From: Neobacillus bataviensis
GTDB lineage: Bacteria > Bacillota > Bacilli > Bacillales_B > DSM-18226
DNA length: 64,000 nt
Assembly (NCBI RefSeq): GCF_019969725.1
Contig: NZ_JAHXYW010000002.1
Span: 124,001-188,000, forward strand
Direction: 5' to 3'
The notes beneath the pieces were generated by a model. That model made no database searches. It saw nothing but the letters and a program-made list of their open reading frames with translations, and was not told the DNA's origin. Of the stretch, positions 16,115 to 25,719 are shown piece after piece. Each line of letters opens with the position of its first letter. Position 1 is the stretch's first letter. The translations under genes were made by a program, and so were the position numbers.

Positions 16115-18112
16115 TTATTTCAGTCGATCATCAAACCAGCCAATTAAATGCTTTAGCCGCTCTAAACGGTGCTTCGGTTTGCCAGAACGGGAAAGGTCAT
16201 GGTTTTCTTCAGGGAAGCGGACTAGCTTGGTTTCCACTCCCAACCGCTTAAGGGCAACATACCATTGTTCTGCTTGCTCCATTGGGCAACGTAAATCCTG
16301 TTCACTGTGCAGGATTAATATCGGTGTTTTCACATTACGGGCATGGTGAAGAGGGGAAAGTTTTAATAACTTCTCGGCATCATCCCATAAATCAGCATGT
16401 CCGTGCTGCCATTCCGTGAAGAAAAATCCAATATCACTTGTTCCGTAGAAGCTATGCCAATTACAAATACTGCGCTGCGTAACGGCCGCTTTGAAACGGT
16501 CTGTACGAGTGACAATGACGTTGGTCATATACCCGCCGTAACTGCCTCCCGTAACAAATAACTGGTTGTGATTGATAAAGGTAAAGTTTTCTAATGCATA
16601 ATCGACACCAGCCATAATATCCTCATAATCCATTCCGCCGTAATCACCGATAACGGCATTCACGAAGTCATGACCGTAGCCATGGCTTCCTCTAGGATTC
16701 GTATAAAGCACAACATAGCCTTTTGATGCCATTACCTGCATCTCGTGGTGAAATCCATTTCCATATGCCGTTGCCGGTCCGCCGTGAATTTCAAGGATCA
16801 TTGGGTATTTTTTGCCTTCCTCAAACCCAAAAGGTTTTAAGATCCAACCTTCAATATCCCAACCATCTGTGCTCTTGTAATGGAATTTTTCAGGAGTACT
16901 TAAATGAACCTGGTTATATAGCTCTTGATTCCAATCCGTTAACTTATGAATGTTACTCACATTTTTTAAATCTTGAATAACTAAATCTCCTGTGGAATAA
17001 GGAGTTGCGAAAACAAGGACTGCTTGATTGTCACTTATAATATCATAAGAAGTAACGGTTGCTATGGAAGGGGATAGAGCAGCTGAAACCTCCCCATTCA
17101 GCGTTACCTTAAATAACTGACAATCGCCGCCAACTGTGGCAGTAAAGTAAATGTTAGAGCTAGTGGAGTCCCATATTAATCGAAACTCCGCTGTGTCATA
17201 CTTCGCATCAACACCTACAAGGTTTCCGATTGTGTAGTCAAAGCCCTCTGTTAAATTGGTTAATTTACCTGTTTCCAAGGATAATAGGAGGACATTTGTA
17301 TTGCCTTGACTTCGTTCACCACGTGTATGACCAGCAATGGCCAGCCATTTACCATTTGGGGAGATCGAAGGGGCACTTATATATCCATTTCCTTGATAAA
17401 CAAGAGTCTCTTTCTTAACATCCAGATCGTATTTCCAAATAGCCGGGAGGTAACCCCACTCTGTATCTTCGGCCTTTGTTCCAACATAGAATAAGTTTTT
17501 TCCATCTGGAGTGTAACGAGGCTGTGAAAAATCATGCTCTCCCTCTGTAACTTTTGTATAAGACTTTGTCTCCATGTCAAATAGGTAAACATGCTTGCGG
17601 TCGTTGTTATATATCCCAACTCCGTCTCCTTTATAACGAAGTCTTGTAATCACCTTCACATCACTTTTTTCATTGTTTTTATCTTCGTCCTTATCAGAGG
17701 TATGCTTTAATTCGCCGTTAATGGTAAGCGCAAGCTGCTTTCCGTCTGGTGACCAAACAAATTCACCAATTCCTTGCTTTACGTTCGTTAATTGAACCGC
17801 TTCACCACCATTAGTATGTAAAAGCCAGACTTGATTTTTTCCGGTGCGGTTTGAACGGAAGGCAAGCATGCTTCCATCTGGTGACCATTGTGGAGATGTA
17901 TCTTTTACTAAGCTATCCTTTGAATAATGAGAAGTAAACTGTCTGCCTTCATCTTTTAAATCGGTTACATAAATATAAGAATAATAGCCATCTTTTTCTT
18001 TATCTACATGAGTCAGGACATATGCAGCCTTGTCTTTGTTAGGTGAAACCTGAGGATCCCCGACAAACTTCAATTCACATAAATCTTCAGCGGTAATCGG
18101 ACGTTTTGCCAT
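16115..18112 (-). CDS. yuxL: S9-family prolyl oligopeptidase-like peptidase
   Basis: 665-residue acylaminoacyl-peptidase/prolyl oligopeptidase relative like B. subtilis YuxL. The N-terminal 370 residues carry beta-propeller repeats (SPDGKQLAL, SPQWSPDGSMLAFRSNR). The C-terminal alpha/beta-hydrolase domain holds Ser524 in GGSYGGYMT, Asp606 in SEQDLRCP and His638 in EENHDLSR. There is no signal peptide, so it is a cytoplasmic enzyme cleaving short peptides. ATG 18112 follows a GGGGGGAA site. Convergent with ltrA; monocistronic. Confidence 0.9.
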   Translation of the reverse strand: MAKRPITAEDLCELKFVGDPQVSPNKDKAAYVLTHVDKEKDGYYSYIYVTDLKDEGRQFTSHYSKDSLVKDTSPQWSPDGSMLAFRSNRTGKNQVWLLHTNGGEAVQLTNVKQGIGEFVWSPDGKQLALTINGELKHTSDKDEDKNNEKSDVKVITRLRYKGDGVGIYNNDRKHVYLFDMETKSYTKVTEGEHDFSQPRYTPDGKNLFYVGTKAEDTEWGYLPAIWKYDLDVKKETLVYQGNGYISAPSISPNGKWLAIAGHTRGERSQGNTNVLLLSLETGKLTNLTEGFDYTIGNLVGVDAKYDTAEFRLIWDSTSSNIYFTATVGGDCQLFKVTLNGEVSAALSPSIATVTSYDIISDNQAVLVFATPYSTGDLVIQDLKNVSNIHKLTDWNQELYNQVHLSTPEKFHYKSTDGWDIEGWILKPFGFEEGKKYPMILEIHGGPATAYGNGFHHEMQVMASKGYVVLYTNPRGSHGYGHDFVNAVIGDYGGMDYEDIMAGVDYALENFTFINHNQLFVTGGSYGGYMTNVIVTRTDRFKAAVTQRSICNWHSFYGTSDIGFFFTEWQHGHADLWDDAEKLLKLSPLHHARNVKTPILILHSEQDLRCPMEQAEQWYVALKRLGVETKLVRFPEENHDLSRSGKPKHRLERLKHLIGWFDDRLK

Positions 18113-18369
18113 GTTAAATTCCCCCCAAAATGTACTTTCTTAAGTCTATCTTAACATTTCGATAGTCGAAGTAAATGAATATTTTGAATCCAAAGGGACG
18201 GTTCCACTGGTTTTCAAAAGCTGCTGAACCTTCCAAGTGTTTCATTGTCCTCTAGCCAGGCAGAGGAATTTATATAAATTTAAGAATTTCATTATTTCTT
18301 GTTAAGAATAAGGAAGTATCGTAATAGAAAGGAAAATTGAAGTTGTTTAAGAGAGGGAGAGATAGATAA

Positions 18370-19005
18370 ATGAATTCTAAAAAAATGTGGTGGATTTTGG
18401 TGATTGTATCTCTTGGAGTGATGATTCCTTTTGTTGCCCCTTATTTTTCATTAAATCCTGAAAATAGCCGCATCGCGATAAAATCATCATCGATCCACTA
18501 TCCAGTTCTAGTAGGCCATATCGTATTTGCATGTTTCGCTATCCTATCAGGCTTTATACAATTTATCAAACGTATTCGCCTGCACAAACCGAAAATTCAT
18601 CGGTATTTGGGCTGGATTTACGCTGGCAGTGTTTTTATCAGTGGATTGCTTGCATTGGTGTTGGTTTTCTATGCTGAAAATTTCACAAAAGCGGTTGCAT
18701 TCCTTGTTTTATCATTGCTTTGGCTATATACGTGCTGGAAAGGAATCCGTGCCGCAGTCAGAAAAGAAATGAATGAACATCGCCGTTGGATGATACGCAG
18801 TTTTGGTGTTACCTTAGTGGCAGTAAGTGCACGCTTATTAGTACCGGTTTTACTATTGACTTACTATATACTAAACGGATTTTCACTGCCGGCGGGAAGA
18901 GAGAAGATGGTCGAAGAAGTGTTAAACGTTAATATCTGGGTTGGACTCATACTTAATTTCATGATTATTGAGTGGAGGATTTTTAACCGAGGTAAATCAA
19001 AATAA
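18370..19005 (+). CDS. DUF2306-type multi-pass membrane protein
   Basis: 211 residues with about five or six membrane helices. The GFIQFIKRIRLHKPKIHRYL segment followed by GWIYAGSVFISG, and NEHRRWMIRSFGVTLVAVSARL, match the DUF2306 family (conserved His and Arg on loops). Function is unknown; some relatives resemble cytochrome-b-like membrane proteins. RBS GAGAGGGAGAG precedes ATG 18370. No partner genes in the same direction. Confidence 0.7.
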   Translation: MNSKKMWWILVIVSLGVMIPFVAPYFSLNPENSRIAIKSSSIHYPVLVGHIVFACFAILSGFIQFIKRIRLHKPKIHRYLGWIYAGSVFISGLLALVLVFYAENFTKAVAFLVLSLLWLYTCWKGIRAAVRKEMNEHRRWMIRSFGVTLVAVSARLLVPVLLLTYYILNGFSLPAGREKMVEEVLNVNIWVGLILNFMIIEWRIFNRGKSK

Positions 19006-19036
19006 TTGATAGGATCAAACCTAACTTAAATCGAAA

Positions 19037-19068
19037 TAAAGACTTTGGGCACGGACCCAAAGTCTTTA
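19037..19068. terminator. Bidirectional terminator
   Basis: TAAAGACTTTGGG (19037-19049) pairs perfectly with CCCAAAGTCTTTA (19056-19068). It lies between the convergent DUF2306 and acyl-CoA ligase genes. Confidence 0.85.
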
Positions 19069-19083
19069 AGATTATGAAGATAT

Positions 19084-20625
19084 TTAAATTTTTATTTGCT
19101 GCTGGTCCCAAAATTTAGAACGCAGTTCTACTTTTAGTATTTTTCCAGAAGGATTGCGCGGAAGCTCGTTCATAAAGTCCACCGACTTCGGTTTTTTGTA
19201 GCTTGCCAATTTTCCATCGCAGAAGTCGATAACGTCCTGTTCGGTTAAAGCCACGCCTTCCCGCGGAACCACGATTGCTTTTACTGATTCACCCCAAACA
19301 GGATCAGGAACGCCGATTACAGCCACATCAAGGATGCCGGGATGGGAATAAAGAACCTCTTCAATTTCCCTCGGATAGATATTTACACCACCGCTTATGA
19401 GCATATCCTTTTTACGATCAACGATGTAATAGTAACCTTCCTCATCCCTTAATGCCATATCTCCAACCGTAAAATAGCCGTTCCAGAAGGAGGCTTCATT
19501 CGCATCCGGATTATTATAGTATCCATCCAACAGATAAGGAGCTTTAATATATAACTCACCGACCCCGCCGTTTGCAACGGGATGCTTATTTTTATCTAAA
19601 ATTAAGCATTCAACCAACGGGAAAGGCTGGCCGACACACCGATCTTTTCTACGGATATCCTTCGGCTTAATGTTAAGCGTAATCGCGCTTTCAGTTGATC
19701 CATAGAATTCATGTAGATCCAGATCATTAAAAAATTCGAGTACATCCAATTTCGTTTGAGTCGGAAGAGGGGACCCTGCAGAAATTAACACCCTCATCGA
19801 ACTTGCATCATACTTGGATTTCGTTTCATTGTTAAGATTCACTAGGAAGTTAATCATAGTAGGTGCCATAAACGTATTCGTGGCTTTGTACTTTTCAACG
19901 TCAGTAAGGAATTGCTCAGGGCTGAAGGATTCCTCGATGACAAGAGTACCGCCGACAATCAGCTGCATCATCAAGAAAATCCAAGGTGCAGCGTGATAGA
20001 TCGGTCCAGCCACGATATGGACATCAGATTCATCAATTTTGTATTCATAAGCGGCTGTCATGCCGGTAAGCATGCGGGAGCGATGAGAAATTACCACGCC
20101 CTTCGGTTTACCAGTCGTACCGGATGTGTACCCGAGATAAAGGGTGTCCTTTTCATCTACGTGGATTTCTGGTTCTTCAGCGGCCCCTCTTGCTAAAAAG
20201 GATTCATATTCTATTAAACTGTTAGTGGTAGTGCCATCGACCACCACTACGGTATCCAATTGAGGCAAGTTAGTGAGAAGCTTTTCAATTTCTCCAGTAT
20301 ATTCAGCTGTTGTGATGAAGCCGCGGCTGTCAGAATTTAAGACGATATATTCAATCTCAGAACCTACTAAACGGAAATTAATTGGAACAATAATGACACC
20401 AATCTTGGCTAATCCTAGGATAATTTCCACATAGGCAGCGTGGTTTTTCATCATAACGGAAACCTTATCGCCTTTCTTATAGCCAAGAGATAAGAAAGCG
20501 TTTGCAATTTTGTTCGCACGTTTATTTAGCTCACCGTATGTCCATTGTTTATCTTTAAAAATAACGGCAGGTTTATTGCTGTACTTGTCCGCATTTTGCT
20601 TCATAATTGATCCAAATGTAAGCAT
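19084..20625 (-). CDS. AMP-forming acyl-CoA synthetase (fatty-acid/coumarate-CoA ligase type)
   Basis: Class I adenylate-forming enzyme activating a carboxylic acid to its CoA thioester. The P-loop-like YTSGTTGKPKGVVISH, the EFYGSTE motif, the hinge VDRKKDMLISGG and the catalytic-lysine end PRNPSGKILK are all present. The frame continues 40 codons upstream to 20745, but MLTFGSIMKQNADKY (ATG 20625, preceded by AGAGGA) aligns with the usual N-terminus, so about 513 residues are predicted. Substrate unknown; the length fits medium/long-chain fatty acid or aryl acid ligases. Monocistronic, divergent from the HprK-like gene. Confidence 0.9.
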   Translation of the reverse strand: MLTFGSIMKQNADKYSNKPAVIFKDKQWTYGELNKRANKIANAFLSLGYKKGDKVSVMMKNHAAYVEIILGLAKIGVIIVPINFRLVGSEIEYIVLNSDSRGFITTAEYTGEIEKLLTNLPQLDTVVVVDGTTTNSLIEYESFLARGAAEEPEIHVDEKDTLYLGYTSGTTGKPKGVVISHRSRMLTGMTAAYEYKIDESDVHIVAGPIYHAAPWIFLMMQLIVGGTLVIEESFSPEQFLTDVEKYKATNTFMAPTMINFLVNLNNETKSKYDASSMRVLISAGSPLPTQTKLDVLEFFNDLDLHEFYGSTESAITLNIKPKDIRRKDRCVGQPFPLVECLILDKNKHPVANGGVGELYIKAPYLLDGYYNNPDANEASFWNGYFTVGDMALRDEEGYYYIVDRKKDMLISGGVNIYPREIEEVLYSHPGILDVAVIGVPDPVWGESVKAIVVPREGVALTEQDVIDFCDGKLASYKKPKSVDFMNELPRNPSGKILKVELRSKFWDQQQIKI

Positions 20626-20824
20626 CTTGAGCACATCCTCTCTAATGTGAAAAATCTGAATCTTCTTATATTTATTATTGTACAATATCTTCCAAGTTGA
20701 TGCAAGGCAACAGTACTCCTGCTTCAGACGCAAAAGTACCGCCATTCTCTTTTAAAATGGATGACGATTCCAATAAACTTAAGTATAATTCATTATAAAA
20801 AGTTGAGAGGACGGTGAGTAAAGA

Positions 20825-21760
20825 GTGAAGAAAATAACCGTTGAAGACCTGATACAAAAGTTTTCATTGAAGGTAGTGGCCGGTGAAAATCAACTTCAGA
20901 AAATGATTACGCAATCACGCGTGCACCGTCCAGGACTGGAATTTGTCGGGCATTTTGATTTTTTTCCAACTGAACGAGTTCAAATTTTAGGGAAAAAGGA
21001 AATCACCTATTTACACAAATTAAGCCATGCAGAACGTAAATTTAGAATCGGAAATATCGTCCAATATCAACCGCCATGTTTTATCGTTACGGCTGGTGAA
21101 GAAGGGCTTACCTATTTAAAGCATCATTGTAACGAACAGGGGATTCCTCTTTTACTAACTAATCAGCCTGAGACCACTTCAGAATTTATCATTAAATTGG
21201 ATGCCTATTTGATAAAGGCATTGGCACCGGAAATGACGGAGCATGGAGTTTGTATGAATGTATCCGGCATTGGAATTCTTATTCGCGGCAGTTCGGGGGT
21301 AGGGAAGAGCGAAACCGCGCATACCTTAATTCGCCGAGGCCACCGGCTGGTTGCGGATGATATGGTTGTCCTAAAGAAGCTGAGTCCGCAAACCATACTC
21401 GGGACTCATGATGGAAAAAACAAAGAATTCTTGGCACTAAGAAGTATTGGATTGTTGAATGTGGTTCGCTTATACGGCCGGAAGGCTTTTCAAGATGAAA
21501 CACGAATTGCGCTAGATATTCATTTGAAGAAATGGGAAAAAGATGCCTTGTATAATGATTTGGAACAGGAATTTCACTATACCGACTATATGGGGGTTAA
21601 AATTCCTTCCATTGAAATCCAGCTTCAGCCTGGACGTGATGTTGCGGGGCTCATTGAGGCAGCCGCAAATAACTGGTATTTGAAGCAGCAAGGCTACAGC
21701 GCAGCAGAGGAGTTCATGAGCAGGATTGAAGCTGATATTACGAATTCGGGTATGAATTAA
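20825..21760 (+). CDS. HPr kinase/phosphorylase-like protein (probable paralogue)
   Basis: 311 residues with both HprK domains. The C-terminal kinase domain has Walker A RGSSGVGKSETA (Lys161) and RRGHRLVADD. The family signature after it reads LALRSIGLLNVVRLYG, where canonical Bacillus HprK has EIRGLGIINVMTLFG, so the acidic residue and a glycine are changed. Canonical hprK usually sits with lgt; here the gene is isolated, which suggests a second copy. It may phosphorylate HPr, Crh or another protein, or have lost one of the two activities. GTG start 20825 with a weak GGTGAG site. Confidence 0.8.
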   Translation: MKKITVEDLIQKFSLKVVAGENQLQKMITQSRVHRPGLEFVGHFDFFPTERVQILGKKEITYLHKLSHAERKFRIGNIVQYQPPCFIVTAGEEGLTYLKHHCNEQGIPLLLTNQPETTSEFIIKLDAYLIKALAPEMTEHGVCMNVSGIGILIRGSSGVGKSETAHTLIRRGHRLVADDMVVLKKLSPQTILGTHDGKNKEFLALRSIGLLNVVRLYGRKAFQDETRIALDIHLKKWEKDALYNDLEQEFHYTDYMGVKIPSIEIQLQPGRDVAGLIEAAANNWYLKQQGYSAAEEFMSRIEADITNSGMN

Positions 21761-21848
21761 GTTTATATCTTTTATAAGATAAAGCTACAGTCAAATAAGA
21801 CCAATCCGATTGCCTTTATCATTTGATAATTTAAAGGATGAGAACGAA

Positions 21849-22220
21849 TTGGAAGTAAAGCATAAAACGACCTATATATACACTTACACTTATTATGAGA
21901 ATGAACAATCACTGTATGCTTTGGAATGGTTTTACCTCACCTGTCAACGAAGGATTTGAGAACCGGCGCTCTATTGAGAGGGAAATCGGATTACATATCA
22001 ATGGAAATAGCAGATATTCATCATCCTAAGCGACTGTTTGGGGTCATGAATGTAAATGGAAGATGGGTCTTTGGTGACTATGTTAAAGGTGAGTCTATTT
22101 GGTTTCGAAATCAACAAAAAACCAATCGATGAAATTCTTATAAATGCAGGTTTTATCATAATTGATAGAGCTGTTTTTAAGAAACGTTCTTTTTCCCGAG
22201 AAGTGATTGTTTGTAAGTAG
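21849..22220 (+). pseudogene. Remnant of a TRM11-type SAM-dependent RNA methyltransferase
   Basis: Three frames together resemble a Bacillus TRM11-family methyltransferase. From 21849 one reads YIYTYTYYENEQSLYALEW (N-terminus). A second reads NEGFENRRSIEREIGLHING. A third, from about 22000, reads HHPKRLFGVMNVNGRWVFGD. The last piece, ending at 22220, reads EILINAGFIIIDRAVFKK and SFSREVIVCK (C-terminus). Most of the catalytic domain is deleted. The family match is from memory of related proteins. Confidence 0.55.
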
Positions 22221-22261
22221 TTTCATTGGTAGATATTGATTGGCATGCATTATATAAGCTG

Positions 22262-22469
22262 AGAAAGATAGACGCCTTCACACAAAAAAGGATATAAAAT
22301 TACCGAAACATCAAAAAACGCCTTCAAAATTCATTTTTGAAGGCGTTTTTTGATGTTTTATGCTTAAAATTCCCTCAAAATGAAAAATGGTAGTTCGCTT
22401 TACCTCGCCGATCTCGATATTGTTGAAGGACGAAAGACGAGAGCTTTCACATTAAACCTGCGTAAGGGA
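22262..22469. repeat. 208-bp dispersed repeat (family B), copy 1
   Basis: It matches 53012-53220 from AGAAAGATA through the segment TTCACATTAAACC, at perhaps 80% identity by eye. At its centre is a long palindrome (22313-22329 with 22335-22351) with an A-run and a T-run, which could act as a bidirectional terminator. Confidence 0.8.
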
Positions 22470-22647
22470 CAAGGAAGAATGGCGTCAAATTATATTCACA
22501 TTCATGAAAACGATATGGCACAGATCCATTCGAGAATATGAAGATATAGAAGTAAGTCAAGAATTGCTAGATCAAATATTAGATGCGGGCATTCGTGCCC
22601 TCATTTATATGCTTGTAGTTCAAAAACATTATATAACGTTCACATAG
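22462..22647 (+). pseudogene. Short open frame, possible gene fragment
   Basis: The frame reads DKEEWRQIIFTFMKTIWHRS and ends IRALIYMLVVQKHYITFT; an ATG lies at 22504 without a clear ribosome-binding site. Composition looks protein-like, but it begins inside the 208-bp repeat. I do not recognise the family. Probably a decayed fragment. Confidence 0.3.
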
Positions 22648-22663
22648 ATCACCAGGGCTGTTC

Positions 22664-23485
22664 TCATGAATACGGAGTATCTAGTTGATTATGGACAGGG
22701 TGGAGATCAAGATACAACAAAGGTATCTTTTCTCGATATTCTTTTGGTGTACATAATGTTTTCTTTACAAAGTTGCGATTGAAGGATCGAATGTTTTCAA
22801 AACCACAGAGATAAGCAATTTCAGTTATATTTTTTTCCGTAGTTCTTAGCAGATGACAAGCATAGCTAATCCTAGTTCCATTTAAAAAATCTGAAAAAGA
22901 CGTTTTAACACTAGCATTAAAATATTTCGATAAATAATTATAGCTATAACCTAATGTAACGGCGATACTATTTAAAGAAATAGCTTCCGTAAAGTGATCC
23001 TGTATATAGGTTAGCATGGTGTGGAGCAACTGTGAGTCTTTTTTTTCCGCTTTAATTAAGGTAGTTTGTGACATTAGCTCAGATAGTAATAAATAGAGGC
23101 TTGCTTTTTGTTCTAGTAGATTTAAGTTATCTTTAAAGAGTGTTCTAGAAATAAGTGTTTTTGCCTCCAAGGATAGGTTGAAAATAGGTTTTTCCAGGGA
23201 ACTAGTTTCTATCATCCTTTGAAATGTCGGAATATAATCTGGTGAAAAGATACATATTTTAGCCCTGGATTGAGATTTTGTAACGATCGAATGAATTTCA
23301 TTCGGTAATATTAATAAGTATTGTCCAGTATGTAAATGAAAACATCTTTGTTCAATCATTACTTCCAATTCCCCATCAACGACAAATATTAATTCAAAAC
23401 AACGATGGAGGTGGCTTGGAAAATTTAAATTGATGACATCATAGTTTGAAATTAGATCAAAATGGTGTGGTTCATATATTAACAT
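22664..23485 (-). CDS. AraC-family transcriptional regulator
   Basis: 273 residues: N-terminal cupin (FPSHLHRCFELIFVVDGELE, LPNEIHSIV) and two C-terminal HTHs (LNSIAVTLGYSYNYLSKYF and ITEIAYLCGFENIRSFNRNF). It is divergent from the Gfo/Idh-ThuA-Gfo/Idh operon and is its likely regulator. The shared 276-base region would hold both promoters. The effector is presumably a sugar or sugar derivative. Confidence 0.88.
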   Translation of the reverse strand: MLIYEPHHFDLISNYDVINLNFPSHLHRCFELIFVVDGELEVMIEQRCFHLHTGQYLLILPNEIHSIVTKSQSRAKICIFSPDYIPTFQRMIETSSLEKPIFNLSLEAKTLISRTLFKDNLNLLEQKASLYLLLSELMSQTTLIKAEKKDSQLLHTMLTYIQDHFTEAISLNSIAVTLGYSYNYLSKYFNASVKTSFSDFLNGTRISYACHLLRTTEKNITEIAYLCGFENIRSFNRNFVKKTLCTPKEYREKIPLLYLDLHPVHNQLDTPYS

Positions 23486-23761
23486 TTTTAGATTGATCCT
23501 CTCGAAAAGGATAAATTTTGTCTAGGATTATATAAGTTTTATCTTGTTGTGTCAAACGAAAAAATGATAAGTTTACCAATATAAGATACAAAGAATGTGG
23601 TCTCATTTCTCTTGGTTATGGAATCTAATTCTCAGATATAAACTTGGGACTCCCTTTTGTATCCGATCATCATGTTTCTGATGATTAGAATACCAGGGTC
23701 TTGTTTTTAAATCTATATCAATCCTATTCTTAACACAATCATATAAAAAAAGGGGATCACT

Positions 23762-24922
23762 ATGGAAAAACTCAGAATTGGTATGGTGGGTTATAAATTT
23801 ATGGGTAAGGCACACAGTCATGCCTACCGGGATCTTCCGCTATTTTTCCCGAAGACGGTTCATCCTGAAATGAAGGTAATTTGCGGCCGTGTTGAAAACG
23901 GTGTGGCTGCTGCCGCCAAGCAATTCGGATGGGAGGAGTATACTACCGACTGGAAGAGTCTCTTAGAAAGAGATGATATTGATTTAATCGATATCAATGC
24001 ACCGAGTGATGTACATAAAGACATAGCGATTGCTGCTGCGCAGGCTGGAAAGCATGTTTTTTGCGAAAAGCCGTTAGCGATTACATTGAAGGATTCTAGA
24101 GAAATGCTTGAAGCTGTTGAGACCGCTGGAGTCAAACATATGGTTGGATTTAACTATCGCTTTGCGCCTGCTGTAATGCTGGCTAAACAACTGCTAGATG
24201 AAGGCAAGTTAGGTGAAATCTATCATTTCCGCGCCTGGTTTTTACAAGATTGGCTCGTGGATCCAAACTTCCCTCTAGCATGGAGACTTCAGAAAGAAAT
24301 TGCAGGTTCAGGTTCTCACGGAGACCTTGGGGCTCATCTGATCGATTTGGCTCACTACCTTATTGGCGATATTACCGAAGTTATTGGCATGAACGAAACG
24401 TTTATAAAAGAACGGCCCATTCCTTCTCAGATGACCGGCTTATCAGCAAAAGGCAGCAATCGTGATGAAAAAGGCGAAGTAACGGTGGATGACGCTACCC
24501 TTTTCATGGCTCGTTTTTCTAACGGGGCATTAGGAAGCTTTGAAGCGACACGTTTTGCTGCAGGACATCGCTGTACGAATTCTTTTGAAATCAACGGAAG
24601 TAAAGGCAGTGTCATCTTCGACTTTGAACGTATGAATGAGCTGCAGGTTTATTTCACGGATGACAGGGAGGATGTACAAGGCTTCCGCCGCGTACTAGCA
24701 ACTGACCCTGCTCACGCTTTTGCGCAAAACTGGTGGCCTCCAGGACATACGATCGGCTATGAGCATACGTTTATTCACGAAGTGGTTGAACTTATGGAGT
24801 CTTTCCGTGAGAATCGTCAGCCTGTTCCAAACTTCCTTGATGGCGTAAAGTGTCAAGAAGTTTTGGAAGCGGTTGATTTATCAATTGAGAAACGCCAATG
24901 GATCCGAATTTCTGACGTCTAA
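23762..24922 (+). CDS. Gfo/Idh/MocA-family oxidoreductase
   Basis: 386 residues. The Rossmann start GMVGYKFMGKAHSHAYR has YKFMG rather than the usual GxGxxG, as in a distinct subclade. EKPLA lies at about residue 103, and SGSHGDLGAHLIDLAHYLIG holds the conserved catalytic region. RBS AAGGGGAT precedes ATG 23762. First gene of a three-gene operon whose members are 23 and 36 bases apart. Likely role: NAD-dependent oxidation of a glycoside or sugar to a keto form, or the reverse. Confidence 0.9.
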   Translation: MEKLRIGMVGYKFMGKAHSHAYRDLPLFFPKTVHPEMKVICGRVENGVAAAAKQFGWEEYTTDWKSLLERDDIDLIDINAPSDVHKDIAIAAAQAGKHVFCEKPLAITLKDSREMLEAVETAGVKHMVGFNYRFAPAVMLAKQLLDEGKLGEIYHFRAWFLQDWLVDPNFPLAWRLQKEIAGSGSHGDLGAHLIDLAHYLIGDITEVIGMNETFIKERPIPSQMTGLSAKGSNRDEKGEVTVDDATLFMARFSNGALGSFEATRFAAGHRCTNSFEINGSKGSVIFDFERMNELQVYFTDDREDVQGFRRVLATDPAHAFAQNWWPPGHTIGYEHTFIHEVVELMESFRENRQPVPNFLDGVKCQEVLEAVDLSIEKRQWIRISDV

Positions 24923-24945
24923 AACTATAAAGGAGTGCTTTTTCC

Positions 24946-25683
24946 ATGAAAAAAAGTGCATTGATCGTTTGGGGTGGATGGGACGGCCATCAGCCTGAGC
25001 AGGTAGCAGAAATTTTTAAAGGAATCCTTGAGGAAGAAAATTTCCAAGTAGAGGTATCAAATTCACTTGACTCTTATGCAGACAAGGAAAAGCTAAAATC
25101 ATTGGATTTAATCATTCCCCACTGGACAATGGGTGAAATTGAAAAAAAGTATGTCTTAAATATTTCTGAAGCAGTAGCAGCTGGTGTTGGTTTAGCTGGC
25201 TGTCACGGTGGAATGTGTGACTCTTTCCGGAACAATGTAGACTGGCAATTTATGACTGGCGGTAATTGGGTTGCCCATCCTGGAAATAATGGTGTGGAAT
25301 ACATGGTCAACATCAAGCATTCCTCAAGTCCGCTATTACAGGGTCTTTCTGATTTTAAAGTTGTTAGTGAGCAATACTATCTTCATTACGATCCGGCCGT
25401 TGAAATATTAGCTACCACCCGCTTTCCAATTGCTGACGGCCCCCATGCTGCTAATAAAACCGTTGATATGCCTGTAGTTTGGACCAAACGATGGGGTCTT
25501 GGAAATGTGTTTTATAATTCATTAGGCCATCAGTCGAACATCGTTGCCATGCCTGAAGTTTCGCTTATTATGCGCCGTGGATTTTTATGGGCCTCTGAAG
25601 GAAAGAAAAGGGCCGTTGAATTGGATGTAGATACTATTAATGGAAATATACGTGCCTATACTGGCATGGGAGACAGCCAATAA
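24946..25683 (+). CDS. thuA: ThuA-family (trehalose utilization-like) protein
   Basis: 245 residues with a glutamine-amidotransferase-like fold. ALIVWGGWDGHQPEQVAEIF at the N-terminus, GLAGCHGGMCDSF in the middle and VVWTKRWGLGNVFYNSLGHQ towards the C-terminus are ThuA hallmarks. ThuA acts with Gfo/Idh-type ThuB in the 3-keto route of disaccharide use in rhizobia. The gene here lies between two Gfo/Idh genes, which fits that chemistry. RBS AAGGAGTG precedes ATG 24946. The exact substrate is unknown. Confidence 0.87.
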   Translation: MKKSALIVWGGWDGHQPEQVAEIFKGILEEENFQVEVSNSLDSYADKEKLKSLDLIIPHWTMGEIEKKYVLNISEAVAAGVGLAGCHGGMCDSFRNNVDWQFMTGGNWVAHPGNNGVEYMVNIKHSSSPLLQGLSDFKVVSEQYYLHYDPAVEILATTRFPIADGPHAANKTVDMPVVWTKRWGLGNVFYNSLGHQSNIVAMPEVSLIMRRGFLWASEGKKRAVELDVDTINGNIRAYTGMGDSQ

Positions 25684-25719
25684 GAAAGACTTTAAAATAC
25701 TAGACTAGGAGGAACCGTT

